This document shows, in pieces, positions 40,569 through 48,594 of a stretch of 64,000 nt of DNA. Numbering within the stretch: the first letter of the stretch is position 1; every line of letters starts with the position of its first letter. The stretch is from JAITVM01 sp031551135 (GTDB lineage Bacteria > Bacillota > Clostridia > Lachnospirales > JAITVM01). The notes under the pieces are model-generated. The model ran no database searches, had not been told where the DNA came from, and worked only from the letters and a program-made list of their open reading frames with translations. The stretch covers positions 1-64,000 of the forward strand of contig JAVBOA010000022.1 of assembly GCA_031551135.1 (NCBI GenBank), read 5' to 3'. Both the position numbers and the translations under genes were made by a program.

Positions 40569-42473
40569 TTGAAAAAAAATACCAATAGCTTGATAATTTA
40601 TACAATAATTGTTGTATTACTAATGATTCTGGCTTTTGTATTTAATAATTCTTTAAAAAGCATGACAAAGAAAAATTATTCCTACACTCAGTTTCAGGAG
40701 CATATCGCCAATAACATGGTGCTGAGCGTGGAATTAATCGGTAATGAAACCACTGACGGCGGCAAGGCTGTTGTTAAGCTGAAAGACAATACCTCATATG
40801 AAATAGATTTCTTATCAAAACAATCTTTTCAAGAATTAATGCTTGAGAACAGTCAAGAACATGATTTTGATGTTTATGTAAGGCCAACGTCGAAAACAAA
40901 TAATTTGATAAAAGATTTTATAGTTCCCGCTATATTTTTTATAATCTGCATTGTTTTGCTGTTTTTTTTATTTCAACAAGTGCAAGGCGGATCAGGCGGA
41001 AGCCGAGTCATGAACTTTGGTAAATCACGAGCGAAAATGGTAGTGGACGAAAAGCGGAAGGTCACGTTTAAAAGCGTTGCGGGGCTGGACGAGGAAAAGC
41101 TTGAGCTTGAGGAAATTGTTGAATTTCTGAAACAGCCGAAAAAATTTATTGAAATCGGCGCAAGGATTCCAAAGGGCGTATTATTATACGGACCTCCGGG
41201 AACAGGTAAAACTCTTTTGGCGAAGGCTGTATCGGGCGAAGCCGGAGTTCCTTTTTTCAGCATTTCCGGTTCGGATTTCGTTGAAATGTTTGTCGGTGTC
41301 GGCGCTTCTCGTGTTAGAGATTTATTCGAACAAGCTAAGAAAAATCTGCCTTGTATCGTTTTTATAGATGAAATGGACGCTGTGGGCAGACGACGTGGCG
41401 CAGGCTTAGGCGGCGGCCACGATGAACGTGAGCAAACTTTAAATCAGCTATTGGTTGAGATGGACGGATTTGGCGTAAATGAAGGCGTTATCGTTATAGC
41501 CGCAACAAACCGCCCTGATATTTTAGATCCGGCTTTGCTTAGACCGGGACGTTTTGACCGTCAAATAGTTGTCGGCAGACCGGACGTAAAGGGCAGAGAG
41601 GAAATTTTAAAAATCCATGCGAAAAATAAAGTTTTAGGCAGTGATATTGATTTCAAAATTATTGCGCTGACTACTCCGGGATTTACCGGAGCGGATTTGG
41701 AAAACTTATTAAACGAGGCGGCTCTTTTGGCGGCCAGAGCGAATAAAAAAGAAATTGATATGGTAGAAATACGCAAAGCGTTTGTAAGAATCGGTGTAGG
41801 TACAGAAAAAACAAGCCGCGTGATAACCGAAAAGGAAAAACGATTGACCGCGTATCACGAAGCCGGACACGCGATTATACATGAAGTACTTCTGGAGCTT
41901 GATCCTGTTCATATAATTTCGATTATACCGACGGGAATGGCTGGCGGATACACTTTGCCGATTCCAAAAGAAGACCGTTTTTCTTGGTCTAAAAAGCTTA
42001 TGGAAGAGGAGATAGTTTCACTGCTTGGAGGAAGATCGGCGGAAGAAATTATTTTCGGTGATATTACAACAGGCGCATCCAATGATATTAAACGCGCGAC
42101 TGCTATCGCAAGAGATATGGTTACAAAATACGGTATGAGCGATATTTTGGGACCGATTCAGTTCGGCGATGACAACGATGAAGTTTTTATCGGACGAGAT
42201 TTGGCACATGCGAGAAATTACGGCGAAGAAGTTGCTTCTGTGATAGATAACGAAATTAAGCGGATTATCAGCAGTGCACATTCTGACTCGATTAGAATAC
42301 TCAATGAAAATATTGACGTTATGCATGCTACGGCCGAATTATTAATGAAAAAAGAAAAAATCACCGGAGAGGAATTCAGAGAATTATTCCCGGATGGCGT
42401 TATAAACAAAGATGTAGTAAATCCGTTGGCGGCGGAAATTCCGCTTCTTGATAACGGAAACGAACAATTATAA
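40569..42473 (+). CDS. ftsH: ATP-dependent zinc metalloprotease FtsH
   Basis: 634-residue membrane AAA+ protease that degrades misfolded membrane proteins and regulators. Two membrane helices (about 9-27 and 118-138) flank an extracellular domain; then Walker A GPPGTGKT (about 211), Walker B IVFIDEMDAVG, arginine-finger region ATNRPDILDPALLRPGRFDR and the zinc site HEAGHAI (about 430). The start is TTG after AAGGAGGAAATGTT. A palindromic terminator follows. Confidence 0.97.
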   Translation: MKKNTNSLIIYTIIVVLLMILAFVFNNSLKSMTKKNYSYTQFQEHIANNMVLSVELIGNETTDGGKAVVKLKDNTSYEIDFLSKQSFQELMLENSQEHDFDVYVRPTSKTNNLIKDFIVPAIFFIICIVLLFFLFQQVQGGSGGSRVMNFGKSRAKMVVDEKRKVTFKSVAGLDEEKLELEEIVEFLKQPKKFIEIGARIPKGVLLYGPPGTGKTLLAKAVSGEAGVPFFSISGSDFVEMFVGVGASRVRDLFEQAKKNLPCIVFIDEMDAVGRRRGAGLGGGHDEREQTLNQLLVEMDGFGVNEGVIVIAATNRPDILDPALLRPGRFDRQIVVGRPDVKGREEILKIHAKNKVLGSDIDFKIIALTTPGFTGADLENLLNEAALLAARANKKEIDMVEIRKAFVRIGVGTEKTSRVITEKEKRLTAYHEAGHAIIHEVLLELDPVHIISIIPTGMAGGYTLPIPKEDRFSWSKKLMEEEIVSLLGGRSAEEIIFGDITTGASNDIKRATAIARDMVTKYGMSDILGPIQFGDDNDEVFIGRDLAHARNYGEEVASVIDNEIKRIISSAHSDSIRILNENIDVMHATAELLMKKEKITGEEFRELFPDGVINKDVVNPLAAEIPLLDNGNEQL

Positions 42474-42481
42474 TTTATTAT

Positions 42482-42507
42482 AAAGGCGGACTTTGTCCGC
42501 CTTTATT
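42482..42507. terminator. Terminator between ftsH and the thioesterase gene
   Basis: AAAGGCGGAC-TTT-GTCCGCCTTT, a perfect 10-bp stem with a 3-nt loop; the trailing TTTATT is short. It can fold on either strand. Confidence 0.8.
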
Positions 42508-42526
42508 GTACAAAAAGAGGGATTGT

Positions 42527-42913
42527 ATGGAAATCGGAATATCTCATCAGGTTGAAAAAATTATTGAATATAAAGATACGGCAGTGGCGCACGGAAGCGG
42601 TCAGCTTGAAGTTTTTGCAACTCCGGCGATGATAGGAATGATGGAAATGGCGGCGCGCGATTGTGTATCGCCGTATTTGGAAAAAACACAGTCGACAGTC
42701 GGTACAAAAATAAATATTGAGCATATTGCGGCTACGGCTGTCGGCAAAAAAGTTTACACAAAGGCATTTCTTAAAGAAATTGACGGCAGAAAATTATTAT
42801 TTGATGTAGAAGCTTTTGATGAAAATAAGAAAATCGGTCTTGGTACGCATGAGCGTTTTATTATTGATATTGAACGGTTTATGGAAAAAATTAAGCAATC
42901 TGAAAGTCTATAA
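42527..42913 (+). CDS. FlK-like hotdog thioesterase
   Basis: 128-residue hotdog-fold thioesterase resembling fluoroacetyl-CoA thioesterase FlK and relatives of unknown substrate. Seen: VFATPAMIGMMEMAARDCVSPYL (the long hotdog helix), TVGTKINIEHIAATAVGKKV and a C-terminal strand GLGTHERFIIDIERF. ATG 42527 follows AGAGGGATTGT; an in-frame TTG 7 codons upstream sits inside the terminator tail and is rejected. Probably co-transcribed with the next two genes. Confidence 0.85.
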   Translation: MEIGISHQVEKIIEYKDTAVAHGSGQLEVFATPAMIGMMEMAARDCVSPYLEKTQSTVGTKINIEHIAATAVGKKVYTKAFLKEIDGRKLLFDVEAFDENKKIGLGTHERFIIDIERFMEKIKQSESL

Positions 42914-42924
42914 GGAGCTTTTTT

Positions 42925-43236
42925 ATGGAGAAAGAAGTTATTGGTTCGGCATCGCATTTTATCGGCAAATATTATTTCAATGAAAAATTTATAGCCCTAC
43001 CGCCGAAAGTTCGCAACGAAATTCGTACAATGTGCATTTTAGGAGCGGAGAGAGTAAAAGCTATTTTTACAATTGGAATATATGAAAACGGTGAGATTTT
43101 TTTCGAAACGTCTTCGGATGATTTGAATTTTGATGAAATCAATGCGAAATATACAATTAATAAATTTCAAGATGAAAATGAAAATATGCTGAAAGCAATT
43201 TCGTCTTGGTATTTACTGTATAGGGGAGAAAAATGA
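42925..43236 (+). CDS. Conserved small protein of unknown function (possibly DUF6145)
   Basis: 103-residue soluble protein: ASHFIGKYYFNEKFIALPPKVRNEI, AERVKAIFTIGIYENGEIFFET, then a short helical C-terminus ENMLKAISSWYLLYRG. It resembles, from memory, the DUF6145 family found before dusB in Clostridia; no function is known. Start after AAGGAGC; its stop overlaps the dusB start by 4 bp, so translation is coupled. Confidence 0.7.
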   Translation: MEKEVIGSASHFIGKYYFNEKFIALPPKVRNEIRTMCILGAERVKAIFTIGIYENGEIFFETSSDDLNFDEINAKYTINKFQDENENMLKAISSWYLLYRGEK

Positions 43237-44189
43237 AAATAGGAAATATTTTTCTTGAGAATAATGTTTTTTTAGCGCCGATGGCAGGGGTAACAGACCT
43301 GCCGTTTCGTATTTTGTGTAAGGAATTCGGCGCAGGGCTTGTATACAGCGAAATGGTCAGTGCAAAAGGGATTTTTTATGATAACGAAAATACGAAAGCT
43401 CTTTTGAATGTGCAGGACTCGGAGCGGCCCGTCGCTGTGCAGATTTTTGGTTCTGATCCTGAAATTATGGGGCAAATGGCGGAAAAGCTGAATGATTATA
43501 ATTTTGATATACTTGATATAAATATGGGTTGCCCCGCGCCGAAAATTGTAAAAAATTTCGAAGGCTCTGCGCTTATGAAAAATCCCGAATTAATCGGGCA
43601 AATCGTAAAATCTGTTTCGAAAAATTCCAAAAAGCCTTTGACCGTAAAAATACGCAAAGGTTTTGATGAATCCAATATAAACGCCGTGGAGATTGCGAAA
43701 ATCATAGAGGCAAACGGCGGCGCGGCTGTTGCTGTTCACGGGAGAACGAGAGAGCAGTTTTACAGCGGAAAAGCCGATTGGGATATAATCAAAAAAGTGA
43801 AAGCGGCCGTAAAAATACCAGTTATCGGAAACGGAGACGTAAATTCTCCGCTTGCGGCGAAAAATCTTTTGGAATACAGCGGTTGTGACGCAATAATGAT
43901 TGGGCGCGCCGCAGAAGGAAATCCTTTTATTTTTAAATCCGTGCTTCATTTTTTGAAAACAGGTGAAATTTTGCCTGAGCCAAGTATCGGGGAACGCTTA
44001 AATTTGGCGATTAGGCATACGGAAATGCTTGCCGAATATAAAGGCGAATATCTTGCCGTGCGGGAAATGCGCAGGCATATTGCTAATTATACAAGGGGAA
44101 TAAAAAATTCGGCGAAATTCCGTGCGAAATTAAATTCTATCGAAACCAAAGCCGAATTGATTGAGCTTTTGAGAAATTATTCGGGATAA
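43233..44189 (+). CDS. dusB: tRNA-dihydrouridine synthase (DusB type)
   Basis: 318-residue FMN enzyme that reduces uridines in the tRNA D loop. Seen: NVFLAPMAGVTDLPFRILCKEFGA in pieces, the active-site Cys in INMGCPAPKIVKNFEGSALM, HGRTREQFYSGKADW and the FMN phosphate site IGNGDV and MIGRAAEGNP. It opens the conserved Firmicute run dusB-greA-lysS, here with one additional gene before greA. Confidence 0.95.
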   Translation: MKIGNIFLENNVFLAPMAGVTDLPFRILCKEFGAGLVYSEMVSAKGIFYDNENTKALLNVQDSERPVAVQIFGSDPEIMGQMAEKLNDYNFDILDINMGCPAPKIVKNFEGSALMKNPELIGQIVKSVSKNSKKPLTVKIRKGFDESNINAVEIAKIIEANGGAAVAVHGRTREQFYSGKADWDIIKKVKAAVKIPVIGNGDVNSPLAAKNLLEYSGCDAIMIGRAAEGNPFIFKSVLHFLKTGEILPEPSIGERLNLAIRHTEMLAEYKGEYLAVREMRRHIANYTRGIKNSAKFRAKLNSIETKAELIELLRNYSG

Positions 44190-44324
44190 ATTTTTTATCA
44201 CAAAAAAAATTAATTTGTATAACAAAAAAATACAGTATTAATGTATAATATATCATACGAAATAATTTATAGATTTTTTAACAATCTACATCATTCTGCA
44301 CACAATTTTGAAAGGGGAATCAAA

Positions 44325-45014
44325 ATGGCTATCGATAAACTTGCGCCCGAACTAACCAATGATTTACGAAAAGGAATTGTTAAAGTGCCGGAAATTATAC
44401 GCCGCGAGGCAAGCGGAATTGTGATTTTCGGAAAAAAAATCCGCTCTATAATATTTACAACCGATATTGCAATTATAAAAAACACCAATGCCGATGCGGT
44501 CATTGCCGTTTATCCGTTTACGCCGCATCCGGCGATTACCCAAGCGATTATGTCTGCCGCAGATATCCCGGTTATGTGTGGAGTCGGCGGAGGACTGACG
44601 CAAGGCGTGCGCTGTGTGAATGTGGCTGTTCACGCTGAATTTCAGGGTGCGTTGGGAGTTGTTTTGAATGCGCCGGCACCCGATGAAACCGTATCAATGG
44701 TGAAAGAACATGTTGCGATTCCGATAATCGTGACCGTCGTTTCCGAGCATACCGATATTTCCAGCAGATTGAAAGCCGGAGCGGATATTGTAAATGTCAG
44801 CGGCGGAGCGCATACCGCAAATATTGTCAGAAAAATCCGCAAAGAGCATCCAGATTTGCCGATTATCGCAACAGGCGGCTCGAATGACGCATTTATTTTG
44901 GAGACAATACAAGCCGGTGCAAACGCAGTCACTTATACACCGCCGTCAAACGGAGATTTATTTAAAATTAAAATGGAGCATTACCGTGAAATAGAAAACG
45001 CTAAATATGAATAG
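44325..45014 (+). CDS. TIM-barrel protein of unknown function
   Basis: 229-residue soluble protein with alternating strands of a phosphate-binding TIM barrel: IRSIIFTTDIAIIKNTNADAVIAVYPFTPHP in pieces, IPVMCGVGGGLTQG, PIIVTVVSEHTD, GADIVNVSGGAHT, and the C-terminal phosphate loop LPIIATGGSND with GANAVTYTPPS. Related Clostridia proteins are usually labelled only as hydrolase; the fold is closer to HisA/TrpC-like or nitronate-type barrels. ATG 44325 follows AAAGGGGAATCAAA; the first 28 codons of the longer frame are non-conserved leader. It stands alone between dusB and greA, with its own terminator. Confidence 0.75.
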   Translation: MAIDKLAPELTNDLRKGIVKVPEIIRREASGIVIFGKKIRSIIFTTDIAIIKNTNADAVIAVYPFTPHPAITQAIMSAADIPVMCGVGGGLTQGVRCVNVAVHAEFQGALGVVLNAPAPDETVSMVKEHVAIPIIVTVVSEHTDISSRLKAGADIVNVSGGAHTANIVRKIRKEHPDLPIIATGGSNDAFILETIQAGANAVTYTPPSNGDLFKIKMEHYREIENAKYE

Positions 45015-45021
45015 GATTGCT

Positions 45022-45097
45022 TCCCTAAACATATAATATCTTAATTTAATGTAATTTCGAATAAAAGAAATTATTTAAACCAAAATATGTTTAGGGA
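45022..45097 (+). terminator. Large inverted repeat, terminator of the TIM-barrel gene
   Basis: TCCCTAAACATAT (45022-45034) and ATATGTTTAGGGA (45085-45097) pair perfectly over 13 bp; AATTTC / GAAATT pair inside. GTTTTCTGTT follows. The 50-nt inner region makes it long for a simple terminator, so a small insertion element or processed RNA is another possibility. Confidence 0.55.
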
Positions 45098-45180
45098 GTT
45101 TTCTGTTCTATTGAGAAATTTGCAATTTCGGAGCGGATGTGAACTTTGTTTTCGTTTGTCATATACCGCGCGCAAATCAT

Positions 45181-45209
45181 TTGACAAGTAAAATACTCTA
45201 ATATATAAT
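45181..45209 (+). promoter_or_regulatory. Consensus promoter of greA-lysS
   Basis: TTGACA (45181-45186), 17-bp spacer, TATAAT (45204-45209): a perfect sigma-A promoter about 95 nt upstream of greA. Confidence 0.88.
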
Positions 45210-45302
45210 AACTGAATATTAATAAATTTGACTTTTTGAACTCTATCGGGCCGGATACTTTTTGTATCGGCTTTTATAAAGTCATTACTGGAGGGTTTTT
45301 TT

Positions 45303-45776
45303 ATGTCTGAAAAAAAAATAGTATTAACGTATGAAGGACTGAAAGCTTTAGAAGATGAGCTTCAGGATTTAAAAATTAATAGACGTAAAGATGTTGCTGA
45401 AAAAATTAAAGAAGCCAGAGGGCAAGGCGACCTTTCGGAAAACGCCGAATATGACGCGGCTAAAGAAGAACAGGCAGAAATTGAAGCCAGAATAGTTCAG
45501 CTGGAAAAAATGCTTCGCAACGCAGAAGTTATAGACGAAGAAGATATTGATAAAAACGTTGTATCAGTAGGGTGCAAGGTGACAATTTTAGATATAGAAT
45601 ATGATGAAAAATTTGTTTTTACAATAGTGGGCTCGGCGGAGGCCGATCCGGCTTCGGGCAAAATCTCCAATGAATCGCCGCTCGGAGCAGGACTTTTGAG
45701 ACATGAAATTAATGATGTTGTTGATATAGAGGCACCGGAAGGCATTGTTAAATATAAAATTCAGCATATCGAATAA
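45303..45776 (+). CDS. greA: Transcription elongation factor GreA
   Basis: 157-residue factor that rescues backtracked RNA polymerase by stimulating transcript cleavage. The N-terminal coiled coil contains YEGLKALEDELQDL and the tip DLSENAEYDAAKEEQ with the acidic pair; the C-terminal FKBP-like domain has ISNESPLGAGLL and a closing VKYKIQHIE. Start after TGGAGGGTTTTTTT. It is followed 12 nt later by lysS. Confidence 0.97.
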   Translation: MSEKKIVLTYEGLKALEDELQDLKINRRKDVAEKIKEARGQGDLSENAEYDAAKEEQAEIEARIVQLEKMLRNAEVIDEEDIDKNVVSVGCKVTILDIEYDEKFVFTIVGSAEADPASGKISNESPLGAGLLRHEINDVVDIEAPEGIVKYKIQHIE

Positions 45777-45788
45777 GGAGTGAATGCA

Positions 45789-47267
45789 ATGAGTGAAAAT
45801 AATGAAAACCTTAACGAGATTCTGAAATTTCGCCGCGAAAAGCTTGCGAAACTGCAAGCGGAAAACAAAGATCCGTTTGAAACAGTCAAATATGATGCAG
45901 ATACGCACAGCAAAGATATTCATGACGATTTCGAAGGATATGAAGGCAAAGAAGTAAGCGTTGCCGGACGCGTTATGACAAAGCGGATTATGGGCAAGGC
46001 TTCATTTATAGATGTTTTGGATTTGAACGGCAAAATTCAGGTTTTTTTAAGCAAAAACGAATTGGGCGAGGATTTATATTCCGAATTTAAAGAAGATATT
46101 GATATCGGGGATATAGTCGGCGCTGCCGGTACAGTTTTTAAAACCCAAAAGGGCGAGATAAGCGTGCGCGCAAAATCGATTAAATTGCTTTCGAAAAGTC
46201 TTCAAATTTTGCCCGAGAAATTTCATGGTCTGAAAGACCATGAGTTAAGATATCGCCAGAGATATTTGGACCTCATTGTAAACCCCGAAGTTAAAGATAC
46301 ATTCGTAAAACGTTCGTTGATTATACGGTGCATTCGTGAATTTTTGGACAACCGTGGATTTTTGGAAGTTGAAACTCCTGTACTGCAGACAATCGCCGGC
46401 GGTGCGGCCGCAAGACCGTTTATTACGCATCATAATACACTCGATTTGGATATGTATTTGCGTATAGCTTTGGAGCTTCCGCTGAAGCGTTTGATTGTCG
46501 GCGGAATGGAAAAAGTTTATGAAATAGGACGAGTTTTCCGTAACGAGGGTATGAGCATAAAACATAATCCGGAATTTACGATGCTGGAATTATATCAAGC
46601 TTTTACCGATTATTACGGCATGATGGAATTAACCGAATCTTTAATGAAATTCGCTGCCAAAAAAGTTTTGAACACAGATAAATTTATGTTTGGCGATGTG
46701 GAAATTGATTTTTCTCAGCCTTTTGAAAAAATCACAATGCTTGACGCTGTTAAAAAATATACATCCGTCGATTTCAGAGAAATAAAAAATCTTGAAGAAG
46801 CCAGAAAAATTGCAAAAGAACATAATGTTCATTTTGAGGAACGCCACGAAAAAGGCGATATCCTAAATCTTTTCTTCGAACAATTTGTTGAGGAGAAGCT
46901 TATTCAGCCAACGTTTTTGATGGATCATCCGGTAGAAATTTCTCCGCTTACAAAGCGCAAACCGAACGATAATGAATATACAGAGCGTTTTGAACTTTTT
47001 ATCTGCGGACGCGAATACGCAAACGCATATTCGGAATTGAATGACCCGATTGACCAGCGCGCACGTTTTGAGCATCAAGAAGAGCTTAGGGCAAAAGGCG
47101 ACGAAGAGGCGAATATGATTGACGAGGATTTTATTTTGGCTCTCGAATACGGTATGCCTCCGACAGGCGGTTTGGGTATCGGAATCGATAGATTCATCAT
47201 GCTTTTGACAGATTCATATTCGATTAGAGATATTTTATTTTTCCCGACGATGAAAAATAAAGAGTAA
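45789..47267 (+). CDS. lysS: Lysyl-tRNA synthetase, class II
   Basis: 492-residue class II synthetase charging tRNA-Lys. OB-fold anticodon domain at about 50-160 (VAGRVMTKRIMGKASFIDVLD), motif 1 FLDNRGFLEVETPVLQ, motif 2 GRVFRNEGMSIKHNPEFTML and motif 3 GGLGIGIDRFIMLL. ATG 45789 lies 8 bases after AAGGAG; the GTG at 45780 overlaps the site. A weak AAAGCC/GGCTTT terminator follows at 47352-47383. Confidence 0.97.
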   Translation: MSENNENLNEILKFRREKLAKLQAENKDPFETVKYDADTHSKDIHDDFEGYEGKEVSVAGRVMTKRIMGKASFIDVLDLNGKIQVFLSKNELGEDLYSEFKEDIDIGDIVGAAGTVFKTQKGEISVRAKSIKLLSKSLQILPEKFHGLKDHELRYRQRYLDLIVNPEVKDTFVKRSLIIRCIREFLDNRGFLEVETPVLQTIAGGAAARPFITHHNTLDLDMYLRIALELPLKRLIVGGMEKVYEIGRVFRNEGMSIKHNPEFTMLELYQAFTDYYGMMELTESLMKFAAKKVLNTDKFMFGDVEIDFSQPFEKITMLDAVKKYTSVDFREIKNLEEARKIAKEHNVHFEERHEKGDILNLFFEQFVEEKLIQPTFLMDHPVEISPLTKRKPNDNEYTERFELFICGREYANAYSELNDPIDQRARFEHQEELRAKGDEEANMIDEDFILALEYGMPPTGGLGIGIDRFIMLLTDSYSIRDILFFPTMKNKE

Positions 47268-47351
47268 AAAACCTGTAAAATCAATAATTTATAAAATTTG
47301 AAAGCCTCATATTTCGTATATATTTGCACAAAATAAAGACGGATTTATTAT

Positions 47352-47383
47352 AAAGCCGACTATACGAATGAAGGGCTTTTTTT
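47352..47383 (+). terminator. Terminator after lysS
   Basis: AAAGCC (47352-47357) and GGCTTT (47374-47379) with continuing T bases to 47383; short stem, good T run. Confidence 0.55.
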
Positions 47384-47385
47384 AT

Positions 47386-47407
47386 ACTTATCAAAATGGA
47401 AATAGTA
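47386..47407 (-). repeat. Remnant of a MITE-like repeat end
   Basis: ACTTATCAAAATGGAAATAGTA equals one terminal repeat of the ~111-bp family with a single substitution; the rest is missing. It abuts the lysS terminator T run, as the full copies often do. Confidence 0.6.
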
Positions 47408-47483
47408 TTGCAGGCTATTGAAAAAAGGACAAAGATAAATATATCAAAGGGAAAATCGGAAGTTGTAAAGGGGTTTGTAAAAG

Positions 47484-47927
47484 ATGAATATACGAAAAGC
47501 TACCGACGAAGACATGGATAAAATAATGGATTTATTAAATTGTGTTTTTGAAGGTGAACAACAGATTCCCAGAGAATTGAATCTAATCGAGGAAAGTAAG
47601 TTCCCGCAGTGGTGGTGTGTTGAAAAAGATGGCGAAATTGTGGGAGCAACAGCCTTATTTAAAGAAAATAATGATTGGCATATGGGAAGGATTGCAATAT
47701 CTTCTAAGCTGCGTGGGCAGCATATGGGAACTAAATTATTGAGGACTGCATTAGAAGATATATTTGCTCAGGATATAAATGCAGTATATCTTGACGCAAG
47801 AGATGCTACTGTTCATATTATGAAGCAATTTGGTGCAGAAATTATTGGGGAGCCGATTTCGTTTTATGAAGGGAATGTAACACCGATTATTCTGAAAAAA
47901 GAGGATTTCTTCAAACATACAATCTGA
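47484..47927 (+). CDS. GNAT family N-acetyltransferase
   Basis: 147-residue acetyl-CoA-dependent acetyltransferase. The GNAT core is visible: MNIRKATDEDMDKIMDLLN at the N-terminus, the acceptor strand WWCVEKDGEIVGATALF, the acetyl-CoA loop region RIAISSKLRGQHMGTKLLRTA, and the C-terminal strand AVYLDARDATVHIMKQFGAEI. The substrate is unknown. Start after AAAGGGGTTTGTAAAAG. It stands alone, with repeat remnants on both sides. Confidence 0.88.
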   Translation: MNIRKATDEDMDKIMDLLNCVFEGEQQIPRELNLIEESKFPQWWCVEKDGEIVGATALFKENNDWHMGRIAISSKLRGQHMGTKLLRTALEDIFAQDINAVYLDARDATVHIMKQFGAEIIGEPISFYEGNVTPIILKKEDFFKHTI

Positions 47928-47941
47928 CAAATTCAAATTTA

Positions 47942-48016
47942 TACTATTTCTGTTCTAAAAAACAAAAAAATGTAAATAGTTTATACTATTTTCAATATAA
48001 AGGATAGAAAATAGTA
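47942..48016 (+). repeat. Two internally deleted MITE-like repeats in a row
   Basis: First unit 47942-47980 (TACTATTTCTGTTCT to TGTAAATAGT) and second unit 47984-48016 (TACTATTTTCAATATAAAGG to AGAAAATAGTA). Both keep the terminal repeats of the ~111-bp family and have lost the centre. Confidence 0.7.
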
Positions 48017-48177
48017 TTACATTACAATAGGGATATAATTTCGGAAAAATTGGAATATGTCCTTTTTTTATATACGGGCGTAATATTGATAAAACACTAT
48101 ATAAAATTGAGAAAAAATATGTTATAATATTACTTTAAAATAATAAATACCGTATATTTCTGGGGGATGTGTGGTTT

Positions 48178-48594
48178 ATGCTTGACAAAAAAAAGATCAT
48201 TACTATGACAAGACTTTCTATGTACGATAAAAAGTATTCAGATAAGGATGACAATACTACAGAATTTTTTCGGCATGACTATGTTTACAAGCAAAACAGT
48301 ATGGACAGATTTTTTGCAATTTTAGGCGGTGTGATAATATTATTTTTTTATTATGGTAAAAGGATATTTATGGGCGAATCCGATATTATCGATATGGATT
48401 TTTATGGAGAACTGCGTTTTGTAATTATTTTTTTTGCAGTTTTATTGATTGTGTATACAATCATCGGCAGTATAAGATATAATTATCAATATACTCTCAG
48501 CCAAAGACGACAAAAAAAATATCTTGCTATGATAAATCAAATTAATAAATTATCATCTTCCGAAGAAGAATCCAAGGGGGCATCAGAGTTTTGA
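48178..48594 (+). CDS. Small membrane protein upstream of cdaA region
   Basis: 138 residues with two membrane segments (about 45-62, FFAILGGVIILFFYYG, and 80-103, FVIIFFAVLLIVYTIIG) separated by a short acidic loop, and charged N- and C-terminal tails. I do not recognise a family. ATG 48178 is chosen; GGGGG lies 11 bases upstream, and the GTG at 48169 is too close to it. Its stop overlaps the next start (TGATG), so the two are translated together and probably work together. Confidence 0.7.
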   Translation: MLDKKKIITMTRLSMYDKKYSDKDDNTTEFFRHDYVYKQNSMDRFFAILGGVIILFFYYGKRIFMGESDIIDMDFYGELRFVIIFFAVLLIVYTIIGSIRYNYQYTLSQRRQKKYLAMINQINKLSSSEEESKGASEF

